Shown: in pieces, positions 42,039 to 51,035 of the stretch
Layout: each line of letters starts with the position of its first letter
Position numbering within the stretch: position 1 is the stretch's first letter
Assembly: GCF_025716875.1 (NCBI RefSeq)
Contig: NZ_JAOVZB010000004.1
Location: forward strand, 248,001-312,000
Direction of reading: 5' to 3'
From: Marinomonas sargassi
GTDB taxonomy: Bacteria; Pseudomonadota; Gammaproteobacteria; Pseudomonadales; Marinomonadaceae
DNA length: 64,000 bases
Program-made: the position numbers and the translations under genes
The notes under the pieces: model-generated
Told to the model about the DNA's origin: nothing
Databases searched by the model: none
The model's input: only the letters and a program-made list of their open reading frames with translations

Positions 42039-43445
42039 ATGTCAGAAATTACGCAGATAAGCCTTCCCTATCAGGCATCTCTAGTCTCTTTTTTCAGTGC
42101 GATACGCCATTTGCCTTATCCAGCGTTACTGGATAGCAACCATAAAGACTTTCCTGACACTCAATACGATATTCTAGTGGCTAATCCTGTTGCCCGTATT
42201 CGCCCATCAAACAATCAGCCGATGATTCAATGGCGTGATAAGCCACTCTATGATTTAACTCTAACCAGTAACCCAATGTCACTGCTGGATGAGCTAATGT
42301 CACTTATTTGCCAAGAGCCTTGGGCAATATCTGCTTCCAAAGCATTACCATTTACTGGCGGTCTATTGGGCTATTACGGTTATGAAAGCGGCCATTATGT
42401 AGAAAAGCTCCCAGATACCGTAGAACATGATATCAAGCTGGATACGCTAGATGTTGGGCTCTACGCTTGGGCAGTCATCACAGACCATAAAGAACAAAGC
42501 ACCCAATTAATTTTTACCCCTTGGTGTGATCAAAATGAAATAGATGAACTGATCAGTCTATTTCACGCCGTACCAAATTCCATAGAAAACAAAGAAACCT
42601 TCCTGTTAAAAACGCCTTTTGCCTCTAATATGACAGCGGCAGACTATGAGCAGAAGTTTAATCGTGTTCAAGAATACATATTGTCGGGTGACTGCTATCA
42701 GGTAAACCTTGCTCAGCGCTTTTCTAGCCAATATGAAGGCGACACTTTCTCTGCTTATCAAACATTACGAGAGGCTTGCCCTACTCCTTATGCCGCGTAT
42801 TTAGAGCTTTCGCCTGAGCAAAGTGTATTAAGCCACTCCCCTGAGCGTTTTTTACAATGTGACCAAGGTAGAGTGGAATCAAAGCCCATTAAAGGTACGG
42901 TTTCACGCGGGGCAACGGAAGAAGAAGACAAGGCCAATGCAGAATGGTTACAAGCTTCTGAAAAGAACCGCTCAGAAAACCTAATGATAGTGGATTTGCT
43001 GCGTAATGACCTTGGCCGAACCTGTCTAACGGGCAGTATTAAAGTGCCTAAGCTCTTTGCATTAGAAAGCTACGCCAATGTTCATCACTTGGTTTCTACT
43101 GTGGAAGGACGAATTGAGAAAGCAGAACAAGCCATTCAGGTTTTCCACCAAAGCTTTCCCGGCGGCTCCATTACAGGAGCACCTAAGATTCGGTCTATGG
43201 AGATCATCGATGAATTAGAGCCCCATCAGCGTTCTGTGTATTGTGGTTCCATTGCGTATTTTAGTTGCAACGGTCAAATGGACTCTAATATAAGCATCCG
43301 CACCTTAGTGGCGGATGATGGAAAACTCCATTGTTGGGCTGGCGGTGGATTGGTTGCAGACTCGCAATGCCAAGAAGAATACCAAGAAACCTTTACCAAA
43401 GTGGGTAAATTAACCCATACTCTAGAGTACGTCTTTTTGAAGTAG
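42039..43445 (+). CDS. pabB: Aminodeoxychorismate synthase component I
   Basis: Turns chorismate plus ammonia into 4-amino-4-deoxychorismate for folate. The 468-residue protein belongs to the chorismate-binding family. The PIKGT motif (near 281) marks PabB as opposed to TrpE, and DLLRNDLGRTC, SFPGGSITGAPKIRSMEIIDELE in parts, and the C-terminal WAGGGLVADS block complete the active site. The nudL gene follows by 8 bases, the same order as pabB-nudL in E. coli. The glutamine amidotransferase partner PabA is not in the window. Confidence 0.95.
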   Translation: MSEITQISLPYQASLVSFFSAIRHLPYPALLDSNHKDFPDTQYDILVANPVARIRPSNNQPMIQWRDKPLYDLTLTSNPMSLLDELMSLICQEPWAISASKALPFTGGLLGYYGYESGHYVEKLPDTVEHDIKLDTLDVGLYAWAVITDHKEQSTQLIFTPWCDQNEIDELISLFHAVPNSIENKETFLLKTPFASNMTAADYEQKFNRVQEYILSGDCYQVNLAQRFSSQYEGDTFSAYQTLREACPTPYAAYLELSPEQSVLSHSPERFLQCDQGRVESKPIKGTVSRGATEEEDKANAEWLQASEKNRSENLMIVDLLRNDLGRTCLTGSIKVPKLFALESYANVHHLVSTVEGRIEKAEQAIQVFHQSFPGGSITGAPKIRSMEIIDELEPHQRSVYCGSIAYFSCNGQMDSNISIRTLVADDGKLHCWAGGGLVADSQCQEEYQETFTKVGKLTHTLEYVFLK

Positions 43446-43453
43446 GTTGTATT

Positions 43454-44110
43454 ATGTGTGACATAGAGCGCTTCTTAAATGCCCCACCCATTCATTTAAG
43501 TTTGGACGATATTCGTGCCGCTCTAGATAACGAACCCTATGCGCAACCTATCCATAATCCAGATAAAGATTTATTCCCTAATGACTATCAAGAAAATTAC
43601 CGCTCTGCTGCAGTACTAATTCCTATTTGGCATGAACCAAAAGACGGCGAGCTGTATGTACTCTTTACACAGCGAGCATTACATATGCGCAACCACCCAG
43701 GGCAAATAGCCTTCCCCGGTGGCAAACACGACCCAGACGATGCCAGCATTCAATACACAGCATTACGTGAAACCTTAGAAGAGGTCGGTTTAGAACCCGA
43801 TTGTTTTGATCTATTGGGAGAGCTTGGGGAATTCTGTACCTTGTCTGGCTTTTGCATTAAGCCGATTGTCGCGGAAATGACCCGTAAAAGTGAATTAAGC
43901 TTATGCGAAGATGAAGTCAAATCCGTTCATTGGGTACCACTTAGATACCTATTGACGCCAGAAAACTATCAATTCAAAAAGAAGAAGCTAGACCCAACGT
44001 CATCAGGATATTTTGAAATTCAGTATCAAGAGATTCGTATTTGGGGCGTTACCGCAGGCATATTATTCGGCTTGTACCAAACTCTCGCTAAGCACTTAGC
44101 TCACCGATAG
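43454..44110 (+). CDS. nudL: NudL-type NUDIX CoA pyrophosphatase
   Basis: A 218-residue NUDIX hydrolase. FPGGKHDPDDASIQYTALRETLEEVGLEPD (about 93-122, in parts) contains the Nudix box with RETLEEVGL, and the neighbouring LHMRNHPGQIAFPGG matches the CoA-pyrophosphatase subfamily. It probably hydrolyses CoA or related dinucleotides. Coupled to pabB (8-base gap, weak AGGTTG ribosome site). Confidence 0.9.
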   Translation: MCDIERFLNAPPIHLSLDDIRAALDNEPYAQPIHNPDKDLFPNDYQENYRSAAVLIPIWHEPKDGELYVLFTQRALHMRNHPGQIAFPGGKHDPDDASIQYTALRETLEEVGLEPDCFDLLGELGEFCTLSGFCIKPIVAEMTRKSELSLCEDEVKSVHWVPLRYLLTPENYQFKKKKLDPTSSGYFEIQYQEIRIWGVTAGILFGLYQTLAKHLAHR

Positions 44111-44158
44111 AAGTTTAAGCTGATTTATTTAAAAACGAAGCAGTACTTTTCGATCACA

Positions 44159-44464
44159 TTATTTAGTGAAATTGATTGCCTGCTCGATCTCTAAAGATGT
44201 TTTTAAAACACTATGCCACTTGTTTTGAAATTTCTTATAACAAGTTTCCAGAGACTTGATATGGCGAAGTAATAGCTCACCAGCTTCCGTGATTTCTGTA
44301 GTACGTCCATGACGAACTAATAGCGCTTCACCTAACTCACTCTCAAGCTTTTGAATATGCTGAGTCACAGCAGGTTGTGTTAACCCTAGCTGCTGAGCGG
44401 TCTTGGTAAAACTGCTAGTTTCTGCCAAAATTTTAAACGTTGTTAGATGATGTGTATTTAACAT
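44159..44464 (-). CDS. LysR-type HTH protein lacking the effector domain
   Basis: A 101-residue protein that is only the N-terminal DNA-binding part of a LysR regulator: LTTFKILAETSSFTKTAQQLGLTQPAVTQHIQKLE (winged HTH, in parts about 7-41) and LLVRHGRTTEITEAGELLLRHIK (to about 70), followed by a short helix, without the roughly 200-residue effector domain. The frame is intact and ends cleanly; no remnant of an effector domain is obvious in the 50 bases before nudL. It could be an authentic stand-alone DNA binder or a recent truncation. Confidence 0.8.
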   Translation of the reverse strand: MLNTHHLTTFKILAETSSFTKTAQQLGLTQPAVTQHIQKLESELGEALLVRHGRTTEITEAGELLLRHIKSLETCYKKFQNKWHSVLKTSLEIEQAINFTK

Positions 44465-44566
44465 AAAATTTCCTTATGATGTTATCTCATTATGGCAAAG
44501 CCATTTTGGGTAAACATTGATCTAAACCGTGTTTTAGTGAAAGATTATAATAATTATTAACATCAC

Positions 44567-45922
44567 ATGGACAACAAGATGACAAATGCGCACCATGACT
44601 TGCAACCTTGGACTGAAAGACAGTCTGGCTATAAAGCGGCTCGTGACAATGATTATCGGACGCCCTATCAAAGAGATCGTGCTCGCATTATTCACAGCGC
44701 GGCTTTTCGCCGTTTACAATCTAAAACTCAAATATTAGCAATACGCCAAAATGACTATAGTCGAACGCGTCTTACCCATTCTTTAGAAGTTTCACAAATT
44801 GGCAGTGGGATTGTACACCACCTAAAACACAGCGCGCCACAAAATTCAGCCTTTCAGCCTTGGTTAGCCAGCGATGCGTTAATTGAAACCATTTGTTTAA
44901 GCCATGACATAGGTCACCCTCCTTTTGGCCACGGCGGCGAAATTGCCCTCAATTATATGATGCAATCCTGTGGCGGTTTTGAAGGGAATGCGCAATCTTT
45001 AAGGATTCTAGGAAAACGAGGTTCCTATTCCGAACATTTTGGAATGGATGTAACACGCCGCACCTTATTAGGCATTTTAAAATACCCTGTTCTCCATCAG
45101 AGTGTGGTTGGAGAATACCCACAAAAACCAGATAACTTCCGTCAATTTAAAGCCTCTAATTGGGCACCACCGAAATGTGTTTACCAAGAGGAACAAGACT
45201 TGCTCACTTGGATTCTCGAACCATTTTCGGATTCAGACAAACAAGCTTTGCAACAAGTTAACAGTACCAAAGGTATCCATAAAAAAGCACAATTCTCAGG
45301 CTTCGATACTAGCATTATGGATCTAGCGGATGACATTGCCTACGGCGTGCATGATCTTGAAGATGCCATTGTTCTTAACATGGTCACAAAAGATATGTGG
45401 CTGGAGCATTTAGAACCCAAATTAGCTGCCATAGATACACCTTATTTAAAAAGTAATTTAGATAATATACGTACGCAGCTTTTTAGCGGCCAAAGCCACT
45501 TAAGAAAAGAAGCCATAGGCGACCTTGTCAGCTGGTTTATTACCTCCTGCCAAGTGGAAGAAAATACGACTTTTGAACATCCTTTATTGCGCTTTCAAGT
45601 CGGCTTACCTGAAGGCCAGAGAAAAGCCTTAGACCTTCTTAAGCAATTTGAGATGCAACATATTATCCAACGCCCTGAAGTACAGATGCTGGTGTACAAA
45701 GGTCAACAAATGCTGTTAGAAATGTTCGAAGCTTACAGCGCCGACCCGAACCGTTTATTGCCAAAAGAGATTGCTGCTGAATGGCGTAAAAGCCAAGAAA
45801 ACGGGGAGAGTGGGTTAAGGATTATTTGTGACTATATGTCGTCGATGACAGATGACTACGCCAGCCGCATGTACAACAAATTGTTTGTGCCCAGCTTAGG
45901 CTCGGTGTTTGAGCCTATGTAA
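44567..45922 (+). CDS. dgt: Deoxyguanosinetriphosphate triphosphohydrolase-like protein
   Basis: A 451-residue HD-domain dNTPase that cleaves dGTP (or other dNTPs) to the nucleoside and triphosphate. The HD metal ligands are in RTRLTHSLEVSQIG (His about 84), CLSHDIGHPPFGHGGE (His-Asp about 114-115) and DLADDIAYGVHDLEDA (Asp about 250). The N-terminal AAFRRLQSKTQI is family-typical. The internal ATG at 44579 is a possible start. Such enzymes shape dNTP pools, and some relatives act against phages. Confidence 0.92.
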   Translation: MDNKMTNAHHDLQPWTERQSGYKAARDNDYRTPYQRDRARIIHSAAFRRLQSKTQILAIRQNDYSRTRLTHSLEVSQIGSGIVHHLKHSAPQNSAFQPWLASDALIETICLSHDIGHPPFGHGGEIALNYMMQSCGGFEGNAQSLRILGKRGSYSEHFGMDVTRRTLLGILKYPVLHQSVVGEYPQKPDNFRQFKASNWAPPKCVYQEEQDLLTWILEPFSDSDKQALQQVNSTKGIHKKAQFSGFDTSIMDLADDIAYGVHDLEDAIVLNMVTKDMWLEHLEPKLAAIDTPYLKSNLDNIRTQLFSGQSHLRKEAIGDLVSWFITSCQVEENTTFEHPLLRFQVGLPEGQRKALDLLKQFEMQHIIQRPEVQMLVYKGQQMLLEMFEAYSADPNRLLPKEIAAEWRKSQENGESGLRIICDYMSSMTDDYASRMYNKLFVPSLGSVFEPM

Positions 45923-45955
45923 AAATACGAAACAGCTTAAATTATAAGTTTAAAT

Positions 45956-46002
45956 AAAAAAGCACCACTTCCCCCACAAAAGGAAGGTGGTGCTTTTTTT
46001 GC
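45956..46002. terminator. Bidirectional terminator between dgt and cysH
   Basis: AAAAAAGCACCAC and GTGGTGCTTTTTTT, extended by TTCC/GGAA with one bulge, form a strong hairpin with A and T runs on both sides. It serves both convergent genes. Confidence 0.93.
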
Positions 46003-46020
46003 TTAACAACACAAAAGCTT

Positions 46021-46641
46021 TTAAAGCTGAGTATGTAAGCCGCACTCTCTATTTGAAAGGCCTTTTGTTGGGTCAAAGTAATTTTTCACGTTAGGCAGGT
46101 CATGCTCTTTCAAATAAGCATCCATATCCGCCTCTTTCCAATGTAAGAAAGGTGCTACTTTAATCACCCCATCAGCACCTTGGCTGACAATGTCCATATT
46201 TTTACGGAATTCTGTTTGCTCCGCACGTACACCCGTAATCCAAACATCAGGAGCAACTTCTTTTAAGCCACGCGAAAAGGGTTCTAGTTTAAAGTTTGCA
46301 GTGAACTCATCATGACGTTCTTCGCCTACTGCTGGAACACCGCCAAAGGCATTATCCCAACGAGTTGCTGTGATTTTTGGCGTATATACTTCAACTTGTA
46401 AGCCAAGAGAACTAATTAGCTTCTCCGCTACTATGTAGGTATCACGAGTGTTGTAGCCTGAGTCAGCCCATAGGATTGTCATATCTTTTTTCACTGCGGC
46501 AGCCGTGTGCAAAACAACCGCTTCATGGGGGCCAAAGTGTGTAGACACCATTGGCTTTTTACCAGCACTTACCGCCCATTTAATTATTTCAAGAGGCGTT
46601 GCATTGCTTAATTCTTCATTTACTTTTTGAATATCAATCAT
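46021..46641 (-). CDS. cysH: Phosphoadenosine phosphosulfate reductase
   Basis: Reduces PAPS to sulfite with thioredoxin. The 206-residue protein has the adenylate-binding region KKPMVSTHFGPHEAVVLH (28-45, in the place of the SGG loop) and ILWADSGYNTRDTY, WITGVRAEQTEFRKN, and the catalytic C-terminal ECGLHTQL. It lacks the two CC pairs of iron-sulfur APS reductases, so the PAPS type is expected. It is shorter than E. coli CysH (about 244 residues), and the unusual FGPHE loop in place of the canonical nucleotide loop is noteworthy. A stand-alone gene. Confidence 0.88.
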   Translation of the reverse strand: MIDIQKVNEELSNATPLEIIKWAVSAGKKPMVSTHFGPHEAVVLHTAAAVKKDMTILWADSGYNTRDTYIVAEKLISSLGLQVEVYTPKITATRWDNAFGGVPAVGEERHDEFTANFKLEPFSRGLKEVAPDVWITGVRAEQTEFRKNMDIVSQGADGVIKVAPFLHWKEADMDAYLKEHDLPNVKNYFDPTKGLSNRECGLHTQL

Positions 46642-46970
46642 CTAAAAACCTAAAATCACATCGTTATAAAACGGAATTGAATCGTTGCGCTAGAATGCCA
46701 TTAATTAACGATTTTATCTACGAGCTCCCTACCAACTAATGCTCCGCTATTATATTTTTGCGCTATAAAGTTATTTGAAATTAGCGAATAGTTTATTAGT
46801 TAAAGTGAGAATAAAAATAAAAAATACTCTGTCGGATTGATTGAGCTTCTTAGTTCATGCTGCTCACCCAGTGGGAAATGCGTAATCAATAGGGTTTTAG
46901 TTCCAATTACTTGCCCGTGCCCACTCCCCTATATATTATGTCCAGCTCAAATATTTAGAGCCCCCTCAAT
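46642..46970. other. Intergenic region between cysH and tlpA-like gene
   Basis: About 330 AT-rich bases that must hold both divergent promoters. I see no gene, clear operator or hairpin. A poly-A/T stretch near 46800-46830 is the only feature. Confidence 0.5.
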
Positions 46971-47450
46971 ATGACACTCAGTAAAAATATTGCTTTAGCG
47001 CTAAAGCTCCTAGCTTGTGCACTTCTACCTATTATTGTTTTGATCCTAGTCATGTCGTTACGGAGCAACCCGTCTTTTGAAACGGCATCGGGTGACAGCC
47101 ATAACTGGAAAAGCGACAAGTGGACTATTGTGAATTATTTTGCTGAATGGTGTGCTCCCTGTTTAGAAGAGCTCCCTGAGTTAAATCAACTTGCTGAACG
47201 CTCAGATATTCGCGTTTTTGGCATTAGCTACGACAGCTTATCTGTTGATGAAATAAAAGGGCTAATCAATAAGTACCAAATTGAATTCCCAATATTAAAA
47301 AGCTCTGCTGTTCAGGCTCTGCCTCTGTCAATACCAGCTGTTTTACCAACAACTTACATCGTATCACCAGATGGCCAAGTAATGGATGCATTACATGGCA
47401 AGGTCACGGAAGAAGCAATCGATCATTTACTCTCAAATTTATCGAAGTAA
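46971..47450 (+). CDS. TlpA-like membrane-anchored thioredoxin
   Basis: A 159-residue thioredoxin-fold protein with one N-terminal membrane anchor (about 8-30). The redox motif is FAEWCAPCLEELPEL (about 59-73), and the cis-Pro loop is in VLPTTYIV (about 124-131). It probably reduces disulfides in the periplasm. It faces the PCu(A)C gene and the cyo operon, so help in metallation of the oxidase (as with TlpA and Sco) is plausible. Confidence 0.88.
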   Translation: MTLSKNIALALKLLACALLPIIVLILVMSLRSNPSFETASGDSHNWKSDKWTIVNYFAEWCAPCLEELPELNQLAERSDIRVFGISYDSLSVDEIKGLINKYQIEFPILKSSAVQALPLSIPAVLPTTYIVSPDGQVMDALHGKVTEEAIDHLLSNLSK

Positions 47451-47453
47451 AAA

Positions 47454-47478
47454 AAAGCTGAGTTAATTACTCAGCTTT
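47454..47478. terminator. Terminator shared by tlpA-like and copper chaperone genes
   Basis: AAAGCTGAGT at 47454-47463 pairs with ACTCAGCTTT at 47469-47478 (5-base loop). It overlaps the last codons of the copper chaperone gene and sits 3 bases past the tlpA-like stop. Confidence 0.85.
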
Positions 47479-47894
47479 CTTGGATCAATAACATTAAACT
47501 TAACCGCTTGCGATGTTCCGTCATCATAATGCAAAGTGATTGTCGCTATCTCACCATGTTTAACACGCTGCTTTAGTTTAATCAGCATAATATGGTAACC
47601 ATTTGGCGCTAGATATACGGTTTCTTCCGCATCAACATCAATATAGTCAACTTTACGCATTATCATGCGGTCATTTTTCATTGAGTGCGTATGCAATTCG
47701 GTAAATTCCGACACATCAGATTCTACCTTAACAATGCGCACATCTTCTTTTGTTAAATTATCAAGAACTGCATAGGCTGCCGTATTATCGCTACCCGGCA
47801 CATTCGCCCTGAGGTTTGTTCTATTCACCTCCAGTTGAGCTGAGAAAGCTACCGTACTCATAGTAGTAAGTAACAAAGCTATTATTTTTTTCAT
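47463..47894 (-). CDS. PCu(A)C periplasmic copper chaperone
   Basis: A 143-residue exported protein with a signal peptide (about 1-18). The copper site of the PCu(A)C family, H-M-x10-M-x21-H-x-M-like, is seen as LHTHSMKNDRMIMRKVD and then PNGYHIMLIKLK. Relatives carry Cu(I) to CuA/CuB oxidases together with Sco. It is the last gene of the cyo operon and overlaps its terminator. Context argues for copper delivery. Confidence 0.9.
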   Translation of the reverse strand: MKKIIALLLTTMSTVAFSAQLEVNRTNLRANVPGSDNTAAYAVLDNLTKEDVRIVKVESDVSEFTELHTHSMKNDRMIMRKVDYIDVDAEETVYLAPNGYHIMLIKLKQRVKHGEIATITLHYDDGTSQAVKFNVIDPRKLSN

Positions 47895-47906
47895 AAGACG
47901 TCCCTT

Positions 47907-48416
47907 TTAAATACCGCTGTGGCGACGAGAAACTAAACAGCCCGCCCCTTGTTGTGTGCTGGTGAGTGTCGCATTTTTCGTGAAGCGCTCTTTGTGGCGT
48001 AAAAAGAAACTATCGTCGCTTAATCGACCAACATATTCCCACTTTTTAAACACTTGTTCACGAACAGCAAGACAGGTTTCAGGTAGTGCGAAAGTCTCTT
48101 GATAGGATACCTCACACTCATTGTTAATCATTGGAGCTGCATTAAATTGCACTTGTGCATCACGATCTTTATAGGATACGACGCCAATAACTGTAAATGG
48201 ATATTTATCGGCGTTGTGCTTTGGCTGATCAACATGTAAACGGTGAGCATTTTCACCAATCAGCTCATCGGCTATCGCAATCAGCGGCGCTTTACACAGC
48301 TCAATTTTATGCTCTTCCACAATCACGGACATGGAGGTTTCTGCCTGAACGTGAAAGGAAAACAGCATACTGGAAGCGATGGATAAAATAGACAAAGAAT
48401 GACGCGAAATTAACAT
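47907..48416 (-). CDS. Unknown secreted protein within cyo/copper operon
   Basis: A 169-residue protein with a signal peptide (about 1-25, ending FHVQAE). Mature residues include four or five Cys (ELCKAPL, NNECEV, ETCLAV and GAGCLV) and a central KYPFTVIGVVSYKDRDAQVQF. I do not recognise the family. It lies between sco and PCu(A)C with short gaps, which suggests a role in copper or disulfide handling. Confidence 0.7.
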   Translation of the reverse strand: MLISRHSLSILSIASSMLFSFHVQAETSMSVIVEEHKIELCKAPLIAIADELIGENAHRLHVDQPKHNADKYPFTVIGVVSYKDRDAQVQFNAAPMINNECEVSYQETFALPETCLAVREQVFKKWEYVGRLSDDSFFLRHKERFTKNATLTSTQQGAGCLVSRRHSGI

Positions 48417-48461
48417 AACACACCCTTTATTTAGGAAGGTAAGGCAAAGTTCACTGAGAAC

Positions 48462-49097
48462 TTAATTGGAAGAAAAATCGCCTGTACTTTGCAGCTGTTG
48501 AATACGGGCTGCTAATTCACTTGGCGTTGTGCTGTGACTCATAGTGGTAAATAACTTACCTGACTTATCTATCATATAAAAACGAGAAGAATGATCGACC
48601 GTGTATTCAAGAGCAGAACCCTCTAGATCCACCAGATCGAAAAACACACCATAATCTGATGTAACCTGATCAATCTGTTCACGGGTACCCGTTAGGGCAA
48701 TAAGATCATTATCGTAGTAATCGCCGAAGTCATAAAGATCTTCTAACGAGTCCCTTTCCGGGTCAACGCTAATGAATAAAAACTGCACACCATTACGTTC
48801 TTCTTCCGTTAATTGCTTATAAGCTGCCTGAACAACACCAATCGAGGCAGGACAAGCTTCTGTACAACTAAGAAAGCCGAAATAAACAACACCAACCTTC
48901 CCTTCAATATCTGAAAGAGAGAATGGGCCCTGTTTAGTTTGTAAGGTAAAAGGACCACCAAGATCGCTAAGTGGTCGGTATTTTTCACCGATAGGATGGG
49001 TGGTGGTTGAAAAATATAAAACGATAATTAAAACCGACAGTAAAAGAGATAAGGCTACTGCAATTTTAAGAACTTTAGATTGGTTCATACTTTTCAA
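48462..49097 (-). CDS. Sco1/SenC-family copper/thiol protein
   Basis: A 211-residue protein with one N-terminal membrane helix (about 10-30) and a thioredoxin-like domain. The copper ligands are GFLSCTEACPAS (CxxxC, about 74-85) and His in YTVDHSSRFYMID (about 165-177). Sco delivers copper to, or keeps the thiols reduced in, CuA of terminal oxidases. Here it is in a quinol-oxidase operon without CuA. Spaced 11 bases from cyoE. Confidence 0.92.
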   Translation of the reverse strand: MKSMNQSKVLKIAVALSLLLSVLIIVLYFSTTTHPIGEKYRPLSDLGGPFTLQTKQGPFSLSDIEGKVGVVYFGFLSCTEACPASIGVVQAAYKQLTEEERNGVQFLFISVDPERDSLEDLYDFGDYYDNDLIALTGTREQIDQVTSDYGVFFDLVDLEGSALEYTVDHSSRFYMIDKSGKLFTTMSHSTTPSELAARIQQLQSTGDFSSN

Positions 49098-49108
49098 CCA
49101 CTCAATAT

Positions 49109-49993
49109 TTATCGAGAAAGTGCCATTTCGACAGGGACATGATTTACATAATCTACGGAGATTAAGACACTAAAAACAGTGATAACAACGATTGAAAACA
49201 CAAACATCTTGCGCCCCCAAACCTTTTCACTTTCCAGTTTATGGCCGGACTTTACTAGGTATATCCAATAAAGACTCATCAAGCTCACAACAAGCGCATA
49301 CATGTTTCCTGCATAGCCTCTTTCTGCCAGCAGTAATGCTGCAAAGGCAAAGGCAACTATGTACAAGTACATATGATAGCGAGCAACTCTCATACCGTAT
49401 TTAACCGGTAGGACAGGAATATCTGCTGCTTTGTAGTCATCAAATCGGCAAATAGCAATGGCGTAAGAATGAGGTATCTGCCAAAAGCAGAAAGTTAACA
49501 GCAATATTGCTGCCCCTACATCAAAACCGTTACTTACACTCACATAGCCCATTACTGGTGGACATGCACCAGATAAGCTGCCTACTAAAGTACCGTAGAC
49601 TGAATTGCGTTTGTATTTCAGTGTATAAAAGCCAACATAAACAAGAATACCAATCACACCAAAGAGAACTGCATAAGCCGTTGTATAAGCATGTAGCAGC
49701 CAAAAACCAAGCGCCCCGAGAACTAAAGCCAAAGCTAAAGCGGAAGGTACGCTAACACGCCCCTGCGCTAAAGCACGGTTTTTTGTACGGTTCATTTTAA
49801 GGTCTATGTCACGGTCAACATAGTTATTGACGATACACCCTGAAGCAACAATAAAGGCTGTTCCAAATAAAACAGCGAGCAGTAACGAAACGTCTATATT
49901 GCCCTTTGATGCAAGGAAAAAGCCGCTGGCAGCGGCTATAAGATTTCCGAAAATAATGCCTGGCTTAGTCAGCGAAACATAGTCTTTAAACAT
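49109..49993 (-). CDS. cyoE: Protoheme IX farnesyltransferase
   Basis: Adds a farnesyl group to heme b to give heme O, the heme of bo3 oxidase. The 294-residue multi-pass protein (7-9 helices) has the prenyl-diphosphate site NNYVDRDIDLKMNRTKNRAL (about 61-80) and YTLKYKRNSVYGTLVGSLSGACPPV (about 126-150, in parts). It follows cyoD on the same strand. Confidence 0.95.
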   Translation of the reverse strand: MFKDYVSLTKPGIIFGNLIAAASGFFLASKGNIDVSLLLAVLFGTAFIVASGCIVNNYVDRDIDLKMNRTKNRALAQGRVSVPSALALALVLGALGFWLLHAYTTAYAVLFGVIGILVYVGFYTLKYKRNSVYGTLVGSLSGACPPVMGYVSVSNGFDVGAAILLLTFCFWQIPHSYAIAICRFDDYKAADIPVLPVKYGMRVARYHMYLYIVAFAFAALLLAERGYAGNMYALVVSLMSLYWIYLVKSGHKLESEKVWGRKMFVFSIVVITVFSVLISVDYVNHVPVEMALSR

Positions 49994-50009
49994 AATTTTC
50001 TCGACTAAG

Positions 50010-50345
50010 TTAGTGACCCATAAGCATATTATGGTTCAAGTGTTCGAAGATCCATAGTGAACCCACTATGACGAACAAAAGAATAAATACAGTATAAATA
50101 GCAGAAGCTGTTAACCAAGTTTGATCAGAAGATCCGTTCATATGTAGGAAGAAAACCATTTGAACTAAAACCTGAGCAATGGCAGCAACCACAATAGCAA
50201 TAACCGTAAAGGTGTCACTTGCTACTCCAGACATAACTAAATAGAAAGGAATTGCTGTTAATACGATAGATAGGATTAAACCTACTACGTATTCTTTAAC
50301 GCTACCGTGAGCCTGTCCGCCATGAGTTTTTTCAGATGATGACAT
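50010..50345 (-). CDS. cyoD: Cytochrome bo3 ubiquinol oxidase subunit IV
   Basis: A 111-residue protein with three membrane helices (about 19-38, 44-66 and 80-102). The KEYVGLILSIVLTAIPFYLV (KEYVVGL) start and the AQVLVQMVFFLHMNGSSDQ block match CyoD. It assists CuB binding in subunit I in E. coli. Its start codon overlaps the cyoC stop (TAATG). Confidence 0.95.
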   Translation of the reverse strand: MSSSEKTHGGQAHGSVKEYVVGLILSIVLTAIPFYLVMSGVASDTFTVIAIVVAAIAQVLVQMVFFLHMNGSSDQTWLTASAIYTVFILLFVIVGSLWIFEHLNHNMLMGH

Positions 50346-50965
50346 TACATTGCACCTCTCAAATATACGAAACTAAATACACAGATCCAGATGATGTCTA
50401 GGAAATGCCAGAATAAACTTAGGCAAGCCAATCTGATTTTGTTCTCATGTGAAAAACCATCACGGTTAAAGTGAACAAACAAAATCGCCATCCAAACCAA
50501 ACCAACTGTTACGTGAAGGCCGTGGGTAGCAACTAAGCTATAAAAGGCTGTCCAGTAACCACTAGTTTGTGGTGTAGCACCTTCATGGCTGAAATGTACG
50601 AACTCGTATATCTCCATTGCCAAGAAGCCTAAACCAAGCAAGGCGGTAATTTTCAGCCAAAGCTTCATTCTGCCCATGTTTTCTTCATTGGCGCCCAACA
50701 TAGCCATACCAAAGGTAAAACTACTTAAAAGAAGAAGAGCGGTTTCAACGGCTACGAAATTAAGGTCAAACAACTCATGTGGTGTGATACCACCTGCAAA
50801 GTTTTGGCTCATTACCGCGTAAGTGGCAAAAAGTGTACAAAACAGTAAACAGTCACTGATTACATATAACCAGAAGCCAAACATATAGCGATCAGCGGCT
50901 TCGGCCTCATGGTGGTGGTGATCATCATGGTCATGAGTATCATGATCGTTAGTTAATGCTGTCAT
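50345..50965 (-). CDS. cyoC: Cytochrome bo3 ubiquinol oxidase subunit III
   Basis: A 206-residue five-helix protein: FGFWLYVISDCLLFCTLFATYAVM, ATHGLHVTVGLVWM and HFLDIIWICVFSFVYL are CyoC landmarks. The N-terminus is His/Asp rich (THDHDDHHHHEAEA), a possible metal-binding tail. It lies between cyoB and cyoD. Confidence 0.95.
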   Translation of the reverse strand: MTALTNDHDTHDHDDHHHHEAEAADRYMFGFWLYVISDCLLFCTLFATYAVMSQNFAGGITPHELFDLNFVAVETALLLLSSFTFGMAMLGANEENMGRMKLWLKITALLGLGFLAMEIYEFVHFSHEGATPQTSGYWTAFYSLVATHGLHVTVGLVWMAILFVHFNRDGFSHENKIRLACLSLFWHFLDIIWICVFSFVYLRGAM

Positions 50966-51035
50966 AAAAATATTCCAAAATTAAAATTCTGGTTGCAGCA
51001 CTATTTTATATAGTGCTGCAACGGCGGTTCATTGG

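Noticed and set aside
42039-43445. pabB as anthranilate synthase trpE or isochorismate synthase
   Set aside because: The PIKGT motif and the following nudL gene point to aminodeoxychorismate synthase.
44567-45922. dgt as part of a dedicated anti-phage island
   Set aside because: It sits among conserved core genes (pabB, nudL, cysH) and lacks any other defence-like neighbour.
46021-46641. cysH as an APS reductase
   Set aside because: The extra cysteine pairs that hold the iron-sulfur cluster are missing; only the catalytic ECGLH remains.
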